64,000 nt of DNA, taken from NCBI GenBank assembly GCA_046349515.1, contig JAXMCE010000001.1, forward strand, positions 248,001 through 312,000, written 5' to 3'. Made by a program: the position numbers and the translations under genes. The notes beneath the pieces are model-generated. The model saw nothing but the letters and a program-made list of their open reading frames with translations, did not search any database and was not told the DNA's origin. This document shows positions 52,693-60,203 of the stretch, in pieces (position 1 is the first letter of the stretch; every line of letters begins with the position of its first letter). Source of the stretch: JBGPGW01 sp046349515. GTDB lineage: Bacteria; Pseudomonadota; Alphaproteobacteria; CADEGL01.

Positions 52693-53385
52693 TTAAGGCC
52701 CGATCGGCGCTGCATCGCCTCGCTCTGCATCTTTCGGTTTGGCTGCGTATCGCGGCTGGAAGGCGGCATCGAAGACCCAGTAGCTGTATTCGTTTAGAGC
52801 GAAGATTGGGTGATATTCAGGAACGTCGGACCAGCGGTACGGATCTTTCCGAAAGCTATCAAGTATAATCGAGCGGCCATGCAGTGCGTATTCGAGGACA
52901 GCATGGTAACGCTCGAGCTTCTCATCCCAGAGCACCACTAGGCGCATCTTCTCTGGCGGCTGCCGCAGCTGCCTCAGAGACAGATACTTCGCGATGGCGT
53001 AGTCCTCGCAGTCGCCTCCGTTCGTTTCGAAGAACTCGGCCGGGGTCGCCCACCAATCGTATACGCCATAGTTATCAAGATCGGACTTGTATGGAACGCT
53101 GTTCACATACCGATTGACAGCATCGAGCTGTTGAGCCTCGTCCACCAACTCCTGGGATTTCAGGAAATCAAGCCAGGCCGACAGAATTGAGGCAGCGCGT
53201 GGATCAATGCGTTGCTGCGCCGCACGGTCCAACATGTCTGTCCACTTCGGAAATTGCGAAGGACCGATCCGGATCTCGTAATTGGCTCCGATCAGCTCGA
53301 AGCCATCAGCGTGGGCCGGAACGCCGGTGAGTGCCATCTCCATTGTTAGGAGAAACACGTACACTACAGTTCGGCGCTCAGGCAT
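52693..53385 (-). CDS. Transglutaminase-like cysteine peptidase (BTLCP family), passenger gene
   Basis: A 230-residue exported protein: signal peptide about residues 1-26 (hydrophobic 'VYVFLLTMEMALTGVPAHA'), then the mature BTLCP fold with Cys126 in 'NGGDCEDYA', His161 in 'RYHAVLEY' and Asp176 in 'IILDSF'. The alphaproteobacterial type usually sits in chromosomal operons near surface-protein or secretion genes; here it has no such neighbour. It lies between the MITE-like left end and the IS5 transposase. Its base composition is lower in GC than the window's flanks, so it was probably captured from elsewhere. Confidence 0.83.
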   Translation of the reverse strand: MPERRTVVYVFLLTMEMALTGVPAHADGFELIGANYEIRIGPSQFPKWTDMLDRAAQQRIDPRAASILSAWLDFLKSQELVDEAQQLDAVNRYVNSVPYKSDLDNYGVYDWWATPAEFFETNGGDCEDYAIAKYLSLRQLRQPPEKMRLVVLWDEKLERYHAVLEYALHGRSIILDSFRKDPYRWSDVPEYHPIFALNEYSYWVFDAAFQPRYAAKPKDAERGDAAPIGP

Positions 53386-53491
53386 GATAATTCGTGCGTC
53401 AGATCGTCATTGGGTCTATTTAACCTATCCAATAACAGCGCTGGTTAATGATTTACGGATCAATTGCAATAGCAAGATCCTTTTCAATGCA

Positions 53492-54255
53492 TTAGGCCAT
53501 GGACTCATTATGCCGGAGCCAGAGGCGAATGGAGGCGAGCTTAGCCATGGCGAGGAAGTTGGAGCCAAGCTTCTCGAAGCGGGTGGCGATGCGCCGGAAG
53601 TGCTTGAGCTTGTTGAACAGCCGTTCGATGTGGTTGCGCTCGCGATAGAGCGCGGGGCTGAAGCAACCGCGCCAGGTCCGGTTTGACTTGAATGGAATGT
53701 TCGGGGCCGCGCCCTGTGCCTGGATGTGGTCCCTGATCCAATCGGCGTCATAGGCTTTGTCGGCGAGCACGACGCAGCGCCTTCTGAGGCCCTTCAGCAG
53801 CTCGGTGACGGCCTGACTGTCATGCGCCTGGCCCGGGGTGAGCGTCAGTCGGAGAGGGAGTCCCCGAGCATCACTCAGCGCATGGATCTTGGTCGTCAGT
53901 CCTCCTCGGCTGCGACCCATGCAACGATCTCGACCGCTTTTTTTGAGTTCGCCGCATGCTGGTGAACGCGCACCACGGAGCTGTCGATCATCCGGATGTC
54001 ACCGTCGTAAGCGGCGGCGATCGCATCCATGAGGCGGTCCCAGACCCCGGCTTTGCGCCAGCGGTTGAACCGGTTGTAGCAGGTCGTGTAGGCCCCGTAC
54101 CGCTCGGGCAGATCACGCCAGGGTGCGCCCGAGCGCAGGACCCAGAAGATGCCGTTCAGCACCCGCCGATCGTCGACCCGTGCGACCCCACGCGGTTTGT
54201 TCGGCAGCAACGGCTGGATGACTGACCACTCGAAATCCGTCAGATCGTAGCGCAT
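53492..54255 (-). CDS. IS5-family transposase (orfA-orfB, -1 frameshift)
   Basis: Two overlapping frames. orfA (54255 to 53896) starts 'MRYDLTDFEWSVIQPLLPNK' and holds the first Asp (MIDSS). orfB (from 53920 to 53492) holds 'LADKAYDADWI' with the second Asp and 'YRERNHIERLFNKLKHFRR' with the Glu-x6-Lys region of the DDE domain. A run of seven A residues on the minus strand (plus-strand T7 at 53938-53944) allows the ribosome to slip -1 and give the full enzyme. The programmed frameshift is a known feature of IS5-group elements. Confidence 0.88.
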
Positions 54256-54548
54256 CGCTCAAGCTCCCACAGTTTGGAAGCTTGAATCACACTCCAGCCC
54301 GTCCGGGTATCCCTTTTATGAGTACGCGACCTAGTGGCTCTCTCACCCTCTCGACTTGTCACCGCCCGATGATCGGGGTCGCGTGCCGGAAATGCGGACG
54401 CTCGGGACGGTATCGACGTGACGGCTTGATCGACCGCCACGGGCCGGACATGACCTTGCCCGACCTCCTGCGCCTGATCGCCAACTGCCCAAGGCACGGT
54501 AGCGCGTCCGATCCATGCGCAGTGGTCTACGCGGGACTGGCTGATTAA

Positions 54549-54791
54549 CCTCAACCGCCCACGGTTCCCAAAATCGTTGAGGGCGTCGAGCCTCTATTGA
54601 ACCGCTGGCGCGCGGACTCCGAGAACGGCCCAGGGGCCTAGCCAATTTTTTCCGACGCTGCTGCCGACGGTGTCTGGAAAAAGCATGGTGCTGGGTGGAG
54701 TAGAATGTCGCAGGGCCGCTGACCCAGAAGCGCGCACGCGCGCCCGCCGATTGTCGAGAAGGCTATTGTCTCTGTCTGTCCCTCAGAGCGG
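54549..54791. other. Island right-end noncoding segment
   Basis: Between the split zinc-ribbon gene and the arm-site motif I see no gene. The first 100 bases are moderately GC-rich and the rest AT-rich. It probably contains integrase arm or regulatory sequence only. Confidence 0.5.
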
Positions 54792-54812
54792 GATGGGTCT
54801 GGGGATGGGTAG
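54792..54812. promoter_or_regulatory. Candidate integrase arm-type site, right end
   Basis: Two GATGGGT heptamers with a 12-bp period and trailing AG, matching the left motif at 46829-46849. It lies 52 bp inside the tRNA-proximal attachment repeat. Equal spacing and orientation at both island ends favour a functional role in integrase binding. Confidence 0.6.
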
Positions 54813-54863
54813 GAAGAACTCAGCTAATTAACCCTTTGAAATAAAATAATTTATTTAAAGAGT

Positions 54864-54877
54864 TGGCGGACAGGGAG
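54864..54877. other. Island attachment site, right (within tRNA-Ser 3' end)
   Basis: TGGCGGACAGGGAG, the last 14 nt of the tRNA-Ser gene read on the minus strand (ends with CCA). The integration leaves the tRNA gene complete. Confidence 0.85.
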
Positions 54878-54957
54878 GGATTCGAACCCTCGATAGAGCT
54901 TTAGGGCCCTATAACGGTTTAGCAAACCGCCGCCTTCAGCCGCTCGGCCACCTGTCC
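54864..54957 (-). tRNA. tRNA-Ser (anticodon GCU)
   Basis: Read on the minus strand, 94 nt: acceptor stem GGACAGG / CCTGTCC, discriminator G, and encoded CCA. D arm TGGCCGAGCGGCTGAAGG, anticodon loop 'GGTTTGCTAAACC' with anticodon GCT (GCU in RNA), long variable arm as expected for tRNA-Ser, and T loop GGTTCGAATCC. It decodes AGC/AGU. The gene's own terminator was displaced by the island. Confidence 0.95.
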
Positions 54958-55379
54958 CAATCGAGGCCCCAACTATAGGCCCGAGAGCAATAATTCAAAG
55001 GCTCTAATTTCTCGCTAAGCGCGCATCGCTTTCATCCCGTTCCCCGCCCGGCCCGCGGGTCCGCCTGCCGGCCTGACGAGCCCCCCCGCGAACCTCGAAG
55101 ATTTTTCCGTCGGCCGTCGGCTCGGCTCCGCCCGCGCGCCTGCCGAACGGGATACCTCTCCTCCCGACATACGCCTTGGGAGCCCCGTCGCGCCAAGCCT
55201 TGGATTGGCTGGGCTTTTCGACTTCGCCCCCCTTGTGATGGCGCGCACACCCCTGTGATGCCGCGCACTTCGCGTCCGGGGAAGGCGCCGTAATTTGGCC
55301 ACCTGTCGTTCATAAAGTTTTAAGCGCGCCCGAGTCAGGCTTAACCATCGGTCGTCTTGAAACGCCAGGGGAGGATAAA
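54958..55379. other. Noncoding stretch right of tRNA-Ser
   Basis: About 420 bp with no gene I can support; open frames on the minus strand are Arg/Gly-rich and unconvincing. It contains two copies of TGTGATG(G/C)CGCGCAC at 55234 and 55254 (20-bp period). The segment likely holds the promoters of the tRNA (minus) and of the small gene at 55380 (plus). Confidence 0.5.
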
Positions 55380-55610
55380 GTGGCTTTGTCGAAGCGGTGT
55401 GTTGAAACGATGCTCGACCTCGTCGAGATCAAGCTCAGCACGATCCAGGTGATGGACCGGGAGGATGCGCGCGAGGCCGCGATCCTCGAGGCCTGCAAGC
55501 GCGAGCTTGCCGGGCTGCTCCATAAGCCCCGCGCCCAGACCCGCGCCGTGAACGGCGCCATGGCCGGTGCCATGACCGACGCCTCGGCCGCCCGGCCCGC
55601 GGCGATCTAG
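55380..55610 (+). CDS. Small hypothetical protein
   Basis: A 76-residue protein read from a GTG with GGGGAGG upstream. The N-terminal part is a helix ('KRCVETMLDLVEIKLSTIQVMDREDAREAAILEACKRELAGLLHK') and the C-terminal tail is Ala-rich. Predicted mostly helical, cytoplasmic; function unknown. Confidence 0.6.
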   Translation: MALSKRCVETMLDLVEIKLSTIQVMDREDAREAAILEACKRELAGLLHKPRAQTRAVNGAMAGAMTDASAARPAAI

Positions 55611-55650
55611 ACCCCGGCCGGCAGCCCCCTCCGGGGCGGCGCGCCCGGTC

Positions 55651-56292
55651 TCAGGCCCCCAGCTCTGCCGCGCGGAGGCAGCCGATCTCCGCACGGGCGA
55701 ACGCCCCCATCGTCGATTCGACCGATCCCCCGATATCGATCGCCCGGCACGCGTCCTCGATGACGAGGACCTCGAACCCTTCCCGCTTCGCATCCTCCGC
55801 CGAATAGCGCACGCAGAAATCGAGGGCGAGGCCCGCGAGGACCACGCGCTCGAAGCCCCGCTCGCGCAAATATCCCGCGAGCCCCGTCGGCGTCCGGCGG
55901 TCGTTCTCGAACAGCGCCGAGTAGGAATCGATCGCTCGGTGGAAACCCTTCCTCAGGACCAGCTCGACATGGCGCACGTCGAGGCTTGCGTGGAAATCGG
56001 CCCCGTGCGTCCCCTCGACGCAGTGGTCCGGCCACAGGATCTGCTCGCCGTAGAAGACGCGGATGGTCTCGAAGGGCTTCTTCCCCGGGTGGGAGGAGGC
56101 AAAGGACTGGTGGCCCCGAGGGTGCCAGTCCTGGGTGAGGACGACATGGGCGAAGAGGCGCGACAGGCGGTTGATGACGGGCACGACCTCGTCGCCCTTC
56201 GGCACGGCCAACGCCCCGCCCGGGCAGAAATCGTTCTGGACGTCCACCGCGATGAGGACGTCCGTCTCCGGCCGGATCGTCGTGCTCGCCAT
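55651..56292 (-). CDS. pncA: Nicotinamidase
   Basis: A 213-residue isochorismatase-fold protein with the PncA triad: Asp17 in 'VDVQND', Lys115 in 'LRKG' and Cys150 in 'ALDFCVRYSA'. Zinc ligands are in 'QDWHPRGH' (Asp55, His57, His61). It converts nicotinamide to nicotinate and ammonia in the NAD salvage pathway. Start 56292 is chosen as the Met before the strand 'DVLIAVDVQND'; it begins 8 nt after the stop of the upstream GST gene, so the two are probably co-transcribed. Confidence 0.92.
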   Translation of the reverse strand: MASTTIRPETDVLIAVDVQNDFCPGGALAVPKGDEVVPVINRLSRLFAHVVLTQDWHPRGHQSFASSHPGKKPFETIRVFYGEQILWPDHCVEGTHGADFHASLDVRHVELVLRKGFHRAIDSYSALFENDRRTPTGLAGYLRERGFERVVLAGLALDFCVRYSAEDAKREGFEVLVIEDACRAIDIGGSVESTMGAFARAEIGCLRAAELGA

Positions 56293-56300
56293 GGCCGCTC

Positions 56301-56984
56301 CTAGGACGGCACGGCCATGCCGCGGGCGACGGCCGGCCGCGCCGCGATCGCGTCGAACCAGCGCTTGACGTTCGGGAATTCGGCCAGATCGACCCCCTGG
56401 TACTCGAAGCGCGCGACCCAGGGGAAGGTCGCGATGTCGGCGATCGAATAGTCGCCGGCGAGATAGCCCGCGCCGCCCAGGCGCTTGTCCATCACGCCAT
56501 AAAGGCGCCGCGTTTCCTTCGTATAGCGTTCGATGCCGTAGGGAACTTTCTCGGGCGCGAAACGGCGGAAATGATGCGCCTGGCCGAACATGGGCCCCAC
56601 ACCCCCCATCTGGAACATGAGCCACTGCAACACCTCATAGCGCGCCCGGGCGGCCCCCGGCGCGGCACTTGCCGCGCCCGCTTTTGCGTCGCGCAAAGTA
56701 GGCGCGCCGAACGGCGCGCCTGCCGGGATCAGTTTGCCCGTCTTCTCCGCGAGGTAGATGAGGATCGCGCCCGACTCGAAGACCGCGATGGGTTTCCCGT
56801 CCGGCCCGTCGGAATCGACGATCGCCGGGATCTTGCTGTTCGGGTTGATCGCGACGAAGGCGGGCGCGAACTGGTCGCCCTTGCCGATGTCGATGGGGTG
56901 GACCCGGTAGGGCAGCCCCACCTCCTCCAACATGACGGACGCCTTGCGTCCATTGGGCGTGCTCCAGGTGTAGAGATCGATCAT
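56301..56984 (-). CDS. Glutathione S-transferase (YghU/Ure2-like)
   Basis: A 227-residue GST with the N-terminal 'LYTWSTPNGRKASVMLEEVG' and 'FAPAFVAINPNSKIPAIVDSDGPDG', and the C-terminal 'ERYTKETRRLYGVMDKRLGG' plus 'YSIADIATFPWVARFE'. This is the nucleophilic YghU-like subgroup, where an Asn/Thr rather than Tyr acts on GSH. The start at 56984 has GAGGAG upstream. It is followed by pncA. Two close paralogues lie at 57963-59362. Confidence 0.88.
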   Translation of the reverse strand: MIDLYTWSTPNGRKASVMLEEVGLPYRVHPIDIGKGDQFAPAFVAINPNSKIPAIVDSDGPDGKPIAVFESGAILIYLAEKTGKLIPAGAPFGAPTLRDAKAGAASAAPGAARARYEVLQWLMFQMGGVGPMFGQAHHFRRFAPEKVPYGIERYTKETRRLYGVMDKRLGGAGYLAGDYSIADIATFPWVARFEYQGVDLAEFPNVKRWFDAIAARPAVARGMAVPS

Positions 56985-57201
56985 GGAAGGCTCCTCGTGC
57001 GACATCGCGGCATGGCCGGCCGAGCGGTCAGACGCCTGTCAACCTTACGACACCGTGAATCCGCACCAAGGTGTGACGCGGAGCACTGCGCCCCTCGGGC
57101 CGTCAGGCCTACGTTAAGCGATCTTAAATTTGTTTTGCGCATTCTTGGCACGCGGACGGCGCGACGGCGCGCCCCGCTCCAAACGAGAGCAGCAAGCGAC
57201 C

Positions 57202-57543
57202 ATGCGGTTCGGTGTCGTGAAAACCCTGGTGAGAGTGGCAGCGGTGGCCGTCGTGGCCGCAGGCCTCGGCCTGCTGGCAACGGCGCTGGCCGGCCCGCGC
57301 GACGCCGCCCCCTCGGGCGTCCTCACCCAGGCCGAATGCAAGAGCATGGAAGGCACCGTGACCAATGCCGGGGACGGCCAGTGGTCCTGCTGTTTCCGCG
57401 AGATTGGCCAGTGCTGGTTCCCGGAGACGACCGCCGGCGGCGCTCCGGCCTCGGTCTGCCGCGGCGACGGCTGCCCGTCCGACGCCAAGATCGCCAAGCT
57501 CTACAAGCGCCTCGGCCAGACCCCGCGGGAATCCGCCAACTAG
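57202..57543 (+). CDS. Secreted Cys-rich hypothetical protein (paralogue 1)
   Basis: A 113-residue exported protein: signal peptide about residues 1-30 ('RVAAVAVVAAGLGLLATALA'), then the core 'AECKSMEGTVTNAGDGQWSCCF...QCWF...CRGDGCPSDAKIAKLY'. Six Cys suggest disulfides. The pattern A-E-C-x3-E-G, CCF, Q-C-W and C-R-G-D-x-C-P is shared with the next gene. The start 57202 is the first Met with a signal peptide; the frame is open further upstream. It is divergent from the GST gene at 56984. Confidence 0.75.
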   Translation: MRFGVVKTLVRVAAVAVVAAGLGLLATALAGPRDAAPSGVLTQAECKSMEGTVTNAGDGQWSCCFREIGQCWFPETTAGGAPASVCRGDGCPSDAKIAKLYKRLGQTPRESAN

Positions 57544-57649
57544 CGCCCCGGGCCGGCGCGCCGGCCCTTTGCCTTCGCCTCCTCGCCCGGCTAGCCTGCC
57601 CCATCCGTTGGGAGCGACCTGCCCCTCCTCAAGAGGCTGAGAGGACGGC

Positions 57650-57958
57650 ATGCGGCCGATTCACTGCCTCGCCTTCCTTGCCGTGGGACTTCTCGGCGCC
57701 GCTCCGGCCGAGGCCAAACACCTGACCATGTCGACGCCCTGGAGCGCGGCCGAATGCCGCAACCTCGAAGGGGTCGTCGAATCCGGGAGTGACGGCGGCT
57801 GGGCCTGCTGCTTCCCCGTCATCCATCAATGCTGGAGCTGCCCTGTCGGCATGCCGACCGAAGAGAGCCCCTGCACCTGCCGCGGCGACAGCTGTCCGCC
57901 CGAAGCGAAGATCGGACGCTTCTACCGGGAGGCCAACCGGCACGAGCCGCACAAGTGA
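57650..57958 (+). CDS. Secreted Cys-rich hypothetical protein (paralogue 2)
   Basis: A 102-residue exported protein with signal peptide 'RPIHCLAFLAVGLLGAAPAEA' and the same core as its neighbour: 'AECRNLEGVVESGSDGGWACCFPVIHQCW...CRGDSCPPEAKIGRFY'. It has eight Cys in the mature part. GAGAGGACG precedes the ATG. It is convergent with the GST gene at 57963 (4 bp apart). A metal- or thiol-related periplasmic role is possible but not shown. Confidence 0.75.
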   Translation: MRPIHCLAFLAVGLLGAAPAEAKHLTMSTPWSAAECRNLEGVVESGSDGGWACCFPVIHQCWSCPVGMPTEESPCTCRGDSCPPEAKIGRFYREANRHEPHK

Positions 57959-57962
57959 GGCG

Positions 57963-58664
57963 TTAGCGCTTCTGGTATTGCGTCTTGCCGAACAGCATCT
58001 CGCGCGTCGTCGCGTCCATCGGCCCCTGGCGGCGCCGGTCGGCCAGGACCTGGAGCGCCTTCACCACCGCCGGACGCGCGGCGATCGCGTCCAGCCAGCG
58101 CTTCACGCTCGGATAATCCTCGATCCTCTGCCCCATGTTCTCGTAGAGGCGCACCCAGGGAAAACACGCCATGTCGGCGATCGAGTAGTCGTCGGCCAAG
58201 TAGCCGCGATCCGCGAGACGCCGATCCATCACGCCGAAGAGCCGCCCCACCTCGTTCGTGTAGCGGTCGATCGCGTACTGGATCTTCTCGGGCGCGTATT
58301 GGCGGAAATGGTTGCACTGGCCGAACATGGGGCCAATGCCGCCCATCTGGAACATGAGCCACTGCAGGACGAGATAGCGCGCCCGAGGCTGCTTCGCCAT
58401 GAACTTCCCGGTCTTCTCGGCGAGGTACATGAGCATCGCGCCCGATTCGAAGAGCGTGATGGCGCGCCCGCCCGGCCCGTCGTGATCGACCATCGCGGGC
58501 ATCTTGTTGTTGGGGCTGATCTTCAGGAACTCAGGCGTGAACTGCTCGCCGCGCCCGATGTCGATGGGGATCACGTTGTAGGCGAGGCCGCACTCCTCGA
58601 GCATGATATGGAGCTTGTGCCCATTGGGCGTCGGCCAGGTGTAGAGGTCGATTTTCGCCGCCAT
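57963..58664 (-). CDS. Glutathione S-transferase (YghU/Ure2-like), paralogue
   Basis: A 233-residue GST: 'LYTWPTPNGHKLHIMLEECGLAYNV', 'SPNNKMPAMVDHDGPGG', 'FESGAMLMYLAEKTG' and 'YSIADMACFPWVRLYE'. Closely similar to the paralogue downstream (58679-59362), from which its start is 14 nt away, so the two are a tandem operon. Start 58664 has GGGAGAG upstream. Confidence 0.88.
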   Translation of the reverse strand: MAAKIDLYTWPTPNGHKLHIMLEECGLAYNVIPIDIGRGEQFTPEFLKISPNNKMPAMVDHDGPGGRAITLFESGAMLMYLAEKTGKFMAKQPRARYLVLQWLMFQMGGIGPMFGQCNHFRQYAPEKIQYAIDRYTNEVGRLFGVMDRRLADRGYLADDYSIADMACFPWVRLYENMGQRIEDYPSVKRWLDAIAARPAVVKALQVLADRRRQGPMDATTREMLFGKTQYQKR

Positions 58665-58678
58665 GATGCACTCTCCCT

Positions 58679-59362
58679 TCAGCGCCGCTTGTACTGCTCG
58701 GTGCCGAACAGCGCCGACCAGGATTTCGAAGTGAACGTGCCCGCGACATCGGTGGTGCGTTGCATGTCCTTGGCGACGGCAGGACGCGCCGCCACGCGCT
58801 CGTGCCAGCGCTTCACGTTGGGAAACTCCTCGATCGTCTGCCCCTGGCGCTGGTAAAGGCGCGTCCAGGGGAAGATCGCCATGTCGGCGATGGAATAATC
58901 GCCCGCGACGTAGCTCCGCCCATCGAGCTGCCGGTCGAGCACGCCGTAGAGCCGGCGCGCCTCGTTCGTGTAACGGTCCATGGCATATTTGATGCGATCG
59001 GGCGCATAGGCGTTGAAGTGATGCGCCTGTCCGAGGAATGGCCCGAAGCTGCCCATCTGCCAGTAAAGCCACTTCAAGACGTTCCAATGCGCCTCGGGCT
59101 CCGTCGGCAGGAACTTTCCGGTCTTCTCGGCGAGGTAGATCAAGATCGCGCCCGATTCGAAGAGCGAGATGGGCTTGCCGTCCGGCCCTTCCGGGTCGAT
59201 GAGCGCCGGGATCTTGTTGTTGGGGCTGATGGCGAGGAACTCGTCGCTGAATTGATCGCCGTCGAGGTCGATCCAGTGGTCCTTGTAGGGGAGCCCACAC
59301 TCCTCGAGCATGATGTGGATCTTCTGCCCATTGGGCGTCGCCGCCGTGAAGAGCTCGATCAT
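58679..59362 (-). CDS. Glutathione S-transferase (YghU/Ure2-like), paralogue
   Basis: A 227-residue GST with 'LFTAATPNGQKIHIMLEECGLPYK', 'SPNNKIPALIDPEGPDG', 'FESGAILIYLAEKTG' and 'YSIADMAIFPWTRLY'. It is the upstream member of the tandem pair. Start 59362 has AAGGGGCACGGGA upstream and is divergent from the bicupin gene at 59464. Confidence 0.88.
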   Translation of the reverse strand: MIELFTAATPNGQKIHIMLEECGLPYKDHWIDLDGDQFSDEFLAISPNNKIPALIDPEGPDGKPISLFESGAILIYLAEKTGKFLPTEPEAHWNVLKWLYWQMGSFGPFLGQAHHFNAYAPDRIKYAMDRYTNEARRLYGVLDRQLDGRSYVAGDYSIADMAIFPWTRLYQRQGQTIEEFPNVKRWHERVAARPAVAKDMQRTTDVAGTFTSKSWSALFGTEQYKRR

Positions 59363-59463
59363 TCCCGTGCCCCTTTCCCTGGTGCCGTCCAAACCTAGTT
59401 TCCCCGGGAGGACGCTTCAAGCGACCATCGGGCAATGCCATACTGCAACACCGGGAGGGATCC

Positions 59464-60138
59464 ATGCCGTCCCATCAAGGAATTCACGCTGACTTCACGC
59501 GCCACGTCGTCGTCGATACGGCGGCGATGGACTGGCAGGCCAGCCCCACGCCCAAGGTCTGGCGCAAACGCGTGTTCCATGTGGGGCCCGCGGAATCGGG
59601 CTCTGTCACCTCCGTCGTGCGCTACGATCCGGCCTCGGCCTTCCCGAGCCATGCGCATCCCGACGGCGAGGAAATCCTCGTGCTCGATGGGGTCTTCCGT
59701 GACGAGCACGGCACCTATCCCAAGGGAAGCTATCTTCTCAATCCCGACGGCTGGCGCCACGCGCCGTCCTCGCCCGAGGGCTGCACCCTGTTCGTCAAGC
59801 TGCGCCAGTATCCGGGTGCCGGCCGCCCGCGCATCGTTCTCGACACGACGCGCGCGCGGTGGGAGAACCGCGGCAATCCCGACATCGACTACGTCGCGCT
59901 CTACACGGAAGGCCGCGAGCGCATGCAGCTCGAGCGCTGGCGGCCCGGCGCCTCCGCCCCGCTCCACACGCACGAGGATCTGGTTGAGCTGTTCGTCATC
60001 GACGGCACGATGGCGGACGAGCACGGCATCTACGAACGGGGCACCTGGATCCGCTTCCCCGTCGGCTCGAGCCACGCGCCCCATTCGGAGCTGGGCTGCC
60101 TCGTCTATGCGCGGGTCGGACCGGCGCCCGGCGGGTGA
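59464..60138 (+). CDS. Bicupin protein (ChrR-like cupin)
   Basis: A 224-residue protein with two cupin cores: 'HAHPDGEEILVLDGVFRDEHGTY' (about 70-92) and 'LHTHEDLVELFVIDGTMADEHGIY' (about 170-193), each with His ligands for a metal, and the preceding 'LNPDGWRHAPSSPEGC'. GGGAGG precedes the ATG. ChrR-like cupins act as anti-sigma partners or metal-binding enzymes; no sigma factor gene is near, so enzyme or storage roles are as likely. Confidence 0.82.
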   Translation: MPSHQGIHADFTRHVVVDTAAMDWQASPTPKVWRKRVFHVGPAESGSVTSVVRYDPASAFPSHAHPDGEEILVLDGVFRDEHGTYPKGSYLLNPDGWRHAPSSPEGCTLFVKLRQYPGAGRPRIVLDTTRARWENRGNPDIDYVALYTEGRERMQLERWRPGASAPLHTHEDLVELFVIDGTMADEHGIYERGTWIRFPVGSSHAPHSELGCLVYARVGPAPGG

Positions 60139-60203
60139 GCCGCATCTGCCTAGAGAAACGTGCTCCGAAGAATTGGGAACGGAATAACCTCAGCCTGTCG
60201 TCC

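Larger units (their letters stand above)
52464..54334. mobile_element. IS5-family composite transposon with transglutaminase-like passenger gene
   Basis: The element spans 52468-54330 (1863 bp) between CTAG target duplications (52464-52467, 54331-54334). CTAG fits the YTAR target rule of the IS5 group. Terminal inverted repeats are GGCGTGTACTCATAAA (left) and GTCGCGTACTCATAAA (right, read on the minus strand), 14 of 16 matching. It holds the frameshifted IS5 transposase and a transglutaminase-like peptidase gene, both minus strand. The single-insertion reading is supported by exact restoration of the interrupted reading frame. A second inverted-repeat copy at 52655-52677 divides off a 211-bp left part. 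Confidence 0.78.
52457..54548 (+). pseudogene. Zinc-ribbon hypothetical gene split by the IS5-type composite transposon
   Basis: Removing 52464-54330 and one CTAG copy joins ATG AAA A + CTAGTGGC..., giving an uninterrupted 74-codon frame MKTSGSLTLSTCHRPMIG... up to the stop at 54548. AAGG lies 5 nt before the ATG at 52457. The product has a Cys-x2-Cys at 'ACRKCGRSGRY' and further Cys, so it is a zinc-ribbon-like small protein of unknown function. The 3' part may still be expressed from the ATG at 54369 or from the ATG in the transposon end (54318). Confidence 0.8.
46684..54877. mobile_element. 8.2-kb genomic island integrated in the 3' end of tRNA-Ser(GCU)
   Basis: The element is bounded by the 14-bp direct repeat TGGCGGACAGGGAG (46684-46697 and 54864-54877), which is exactly the last 14 nt of the tRNA-Ser gene including its encoded CCA. 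Inside the left end is a tyrosine integrase; inside both ends are paired GATGGGT motifs at 12-bp spacing. The tRNA's own terminator sits outside the left repeat. The island genes are more AT-rich than the flanks. Cargo: an unrecognised protein, a small regulatory/replication cassette, an EEP nuclease, a secreted protein and an inserted IS5-type transposon. It is integrative in the P4-like sense; I see no conjugation genes, so it would need help to transfer. Confidence 0.85.

Noticed and set aside
46684..54877. A conjugative element (ICE)
   Set aside because: No relaxase, coupling protein or type IV secretion genes are visible, so only integrative mobility is supported.
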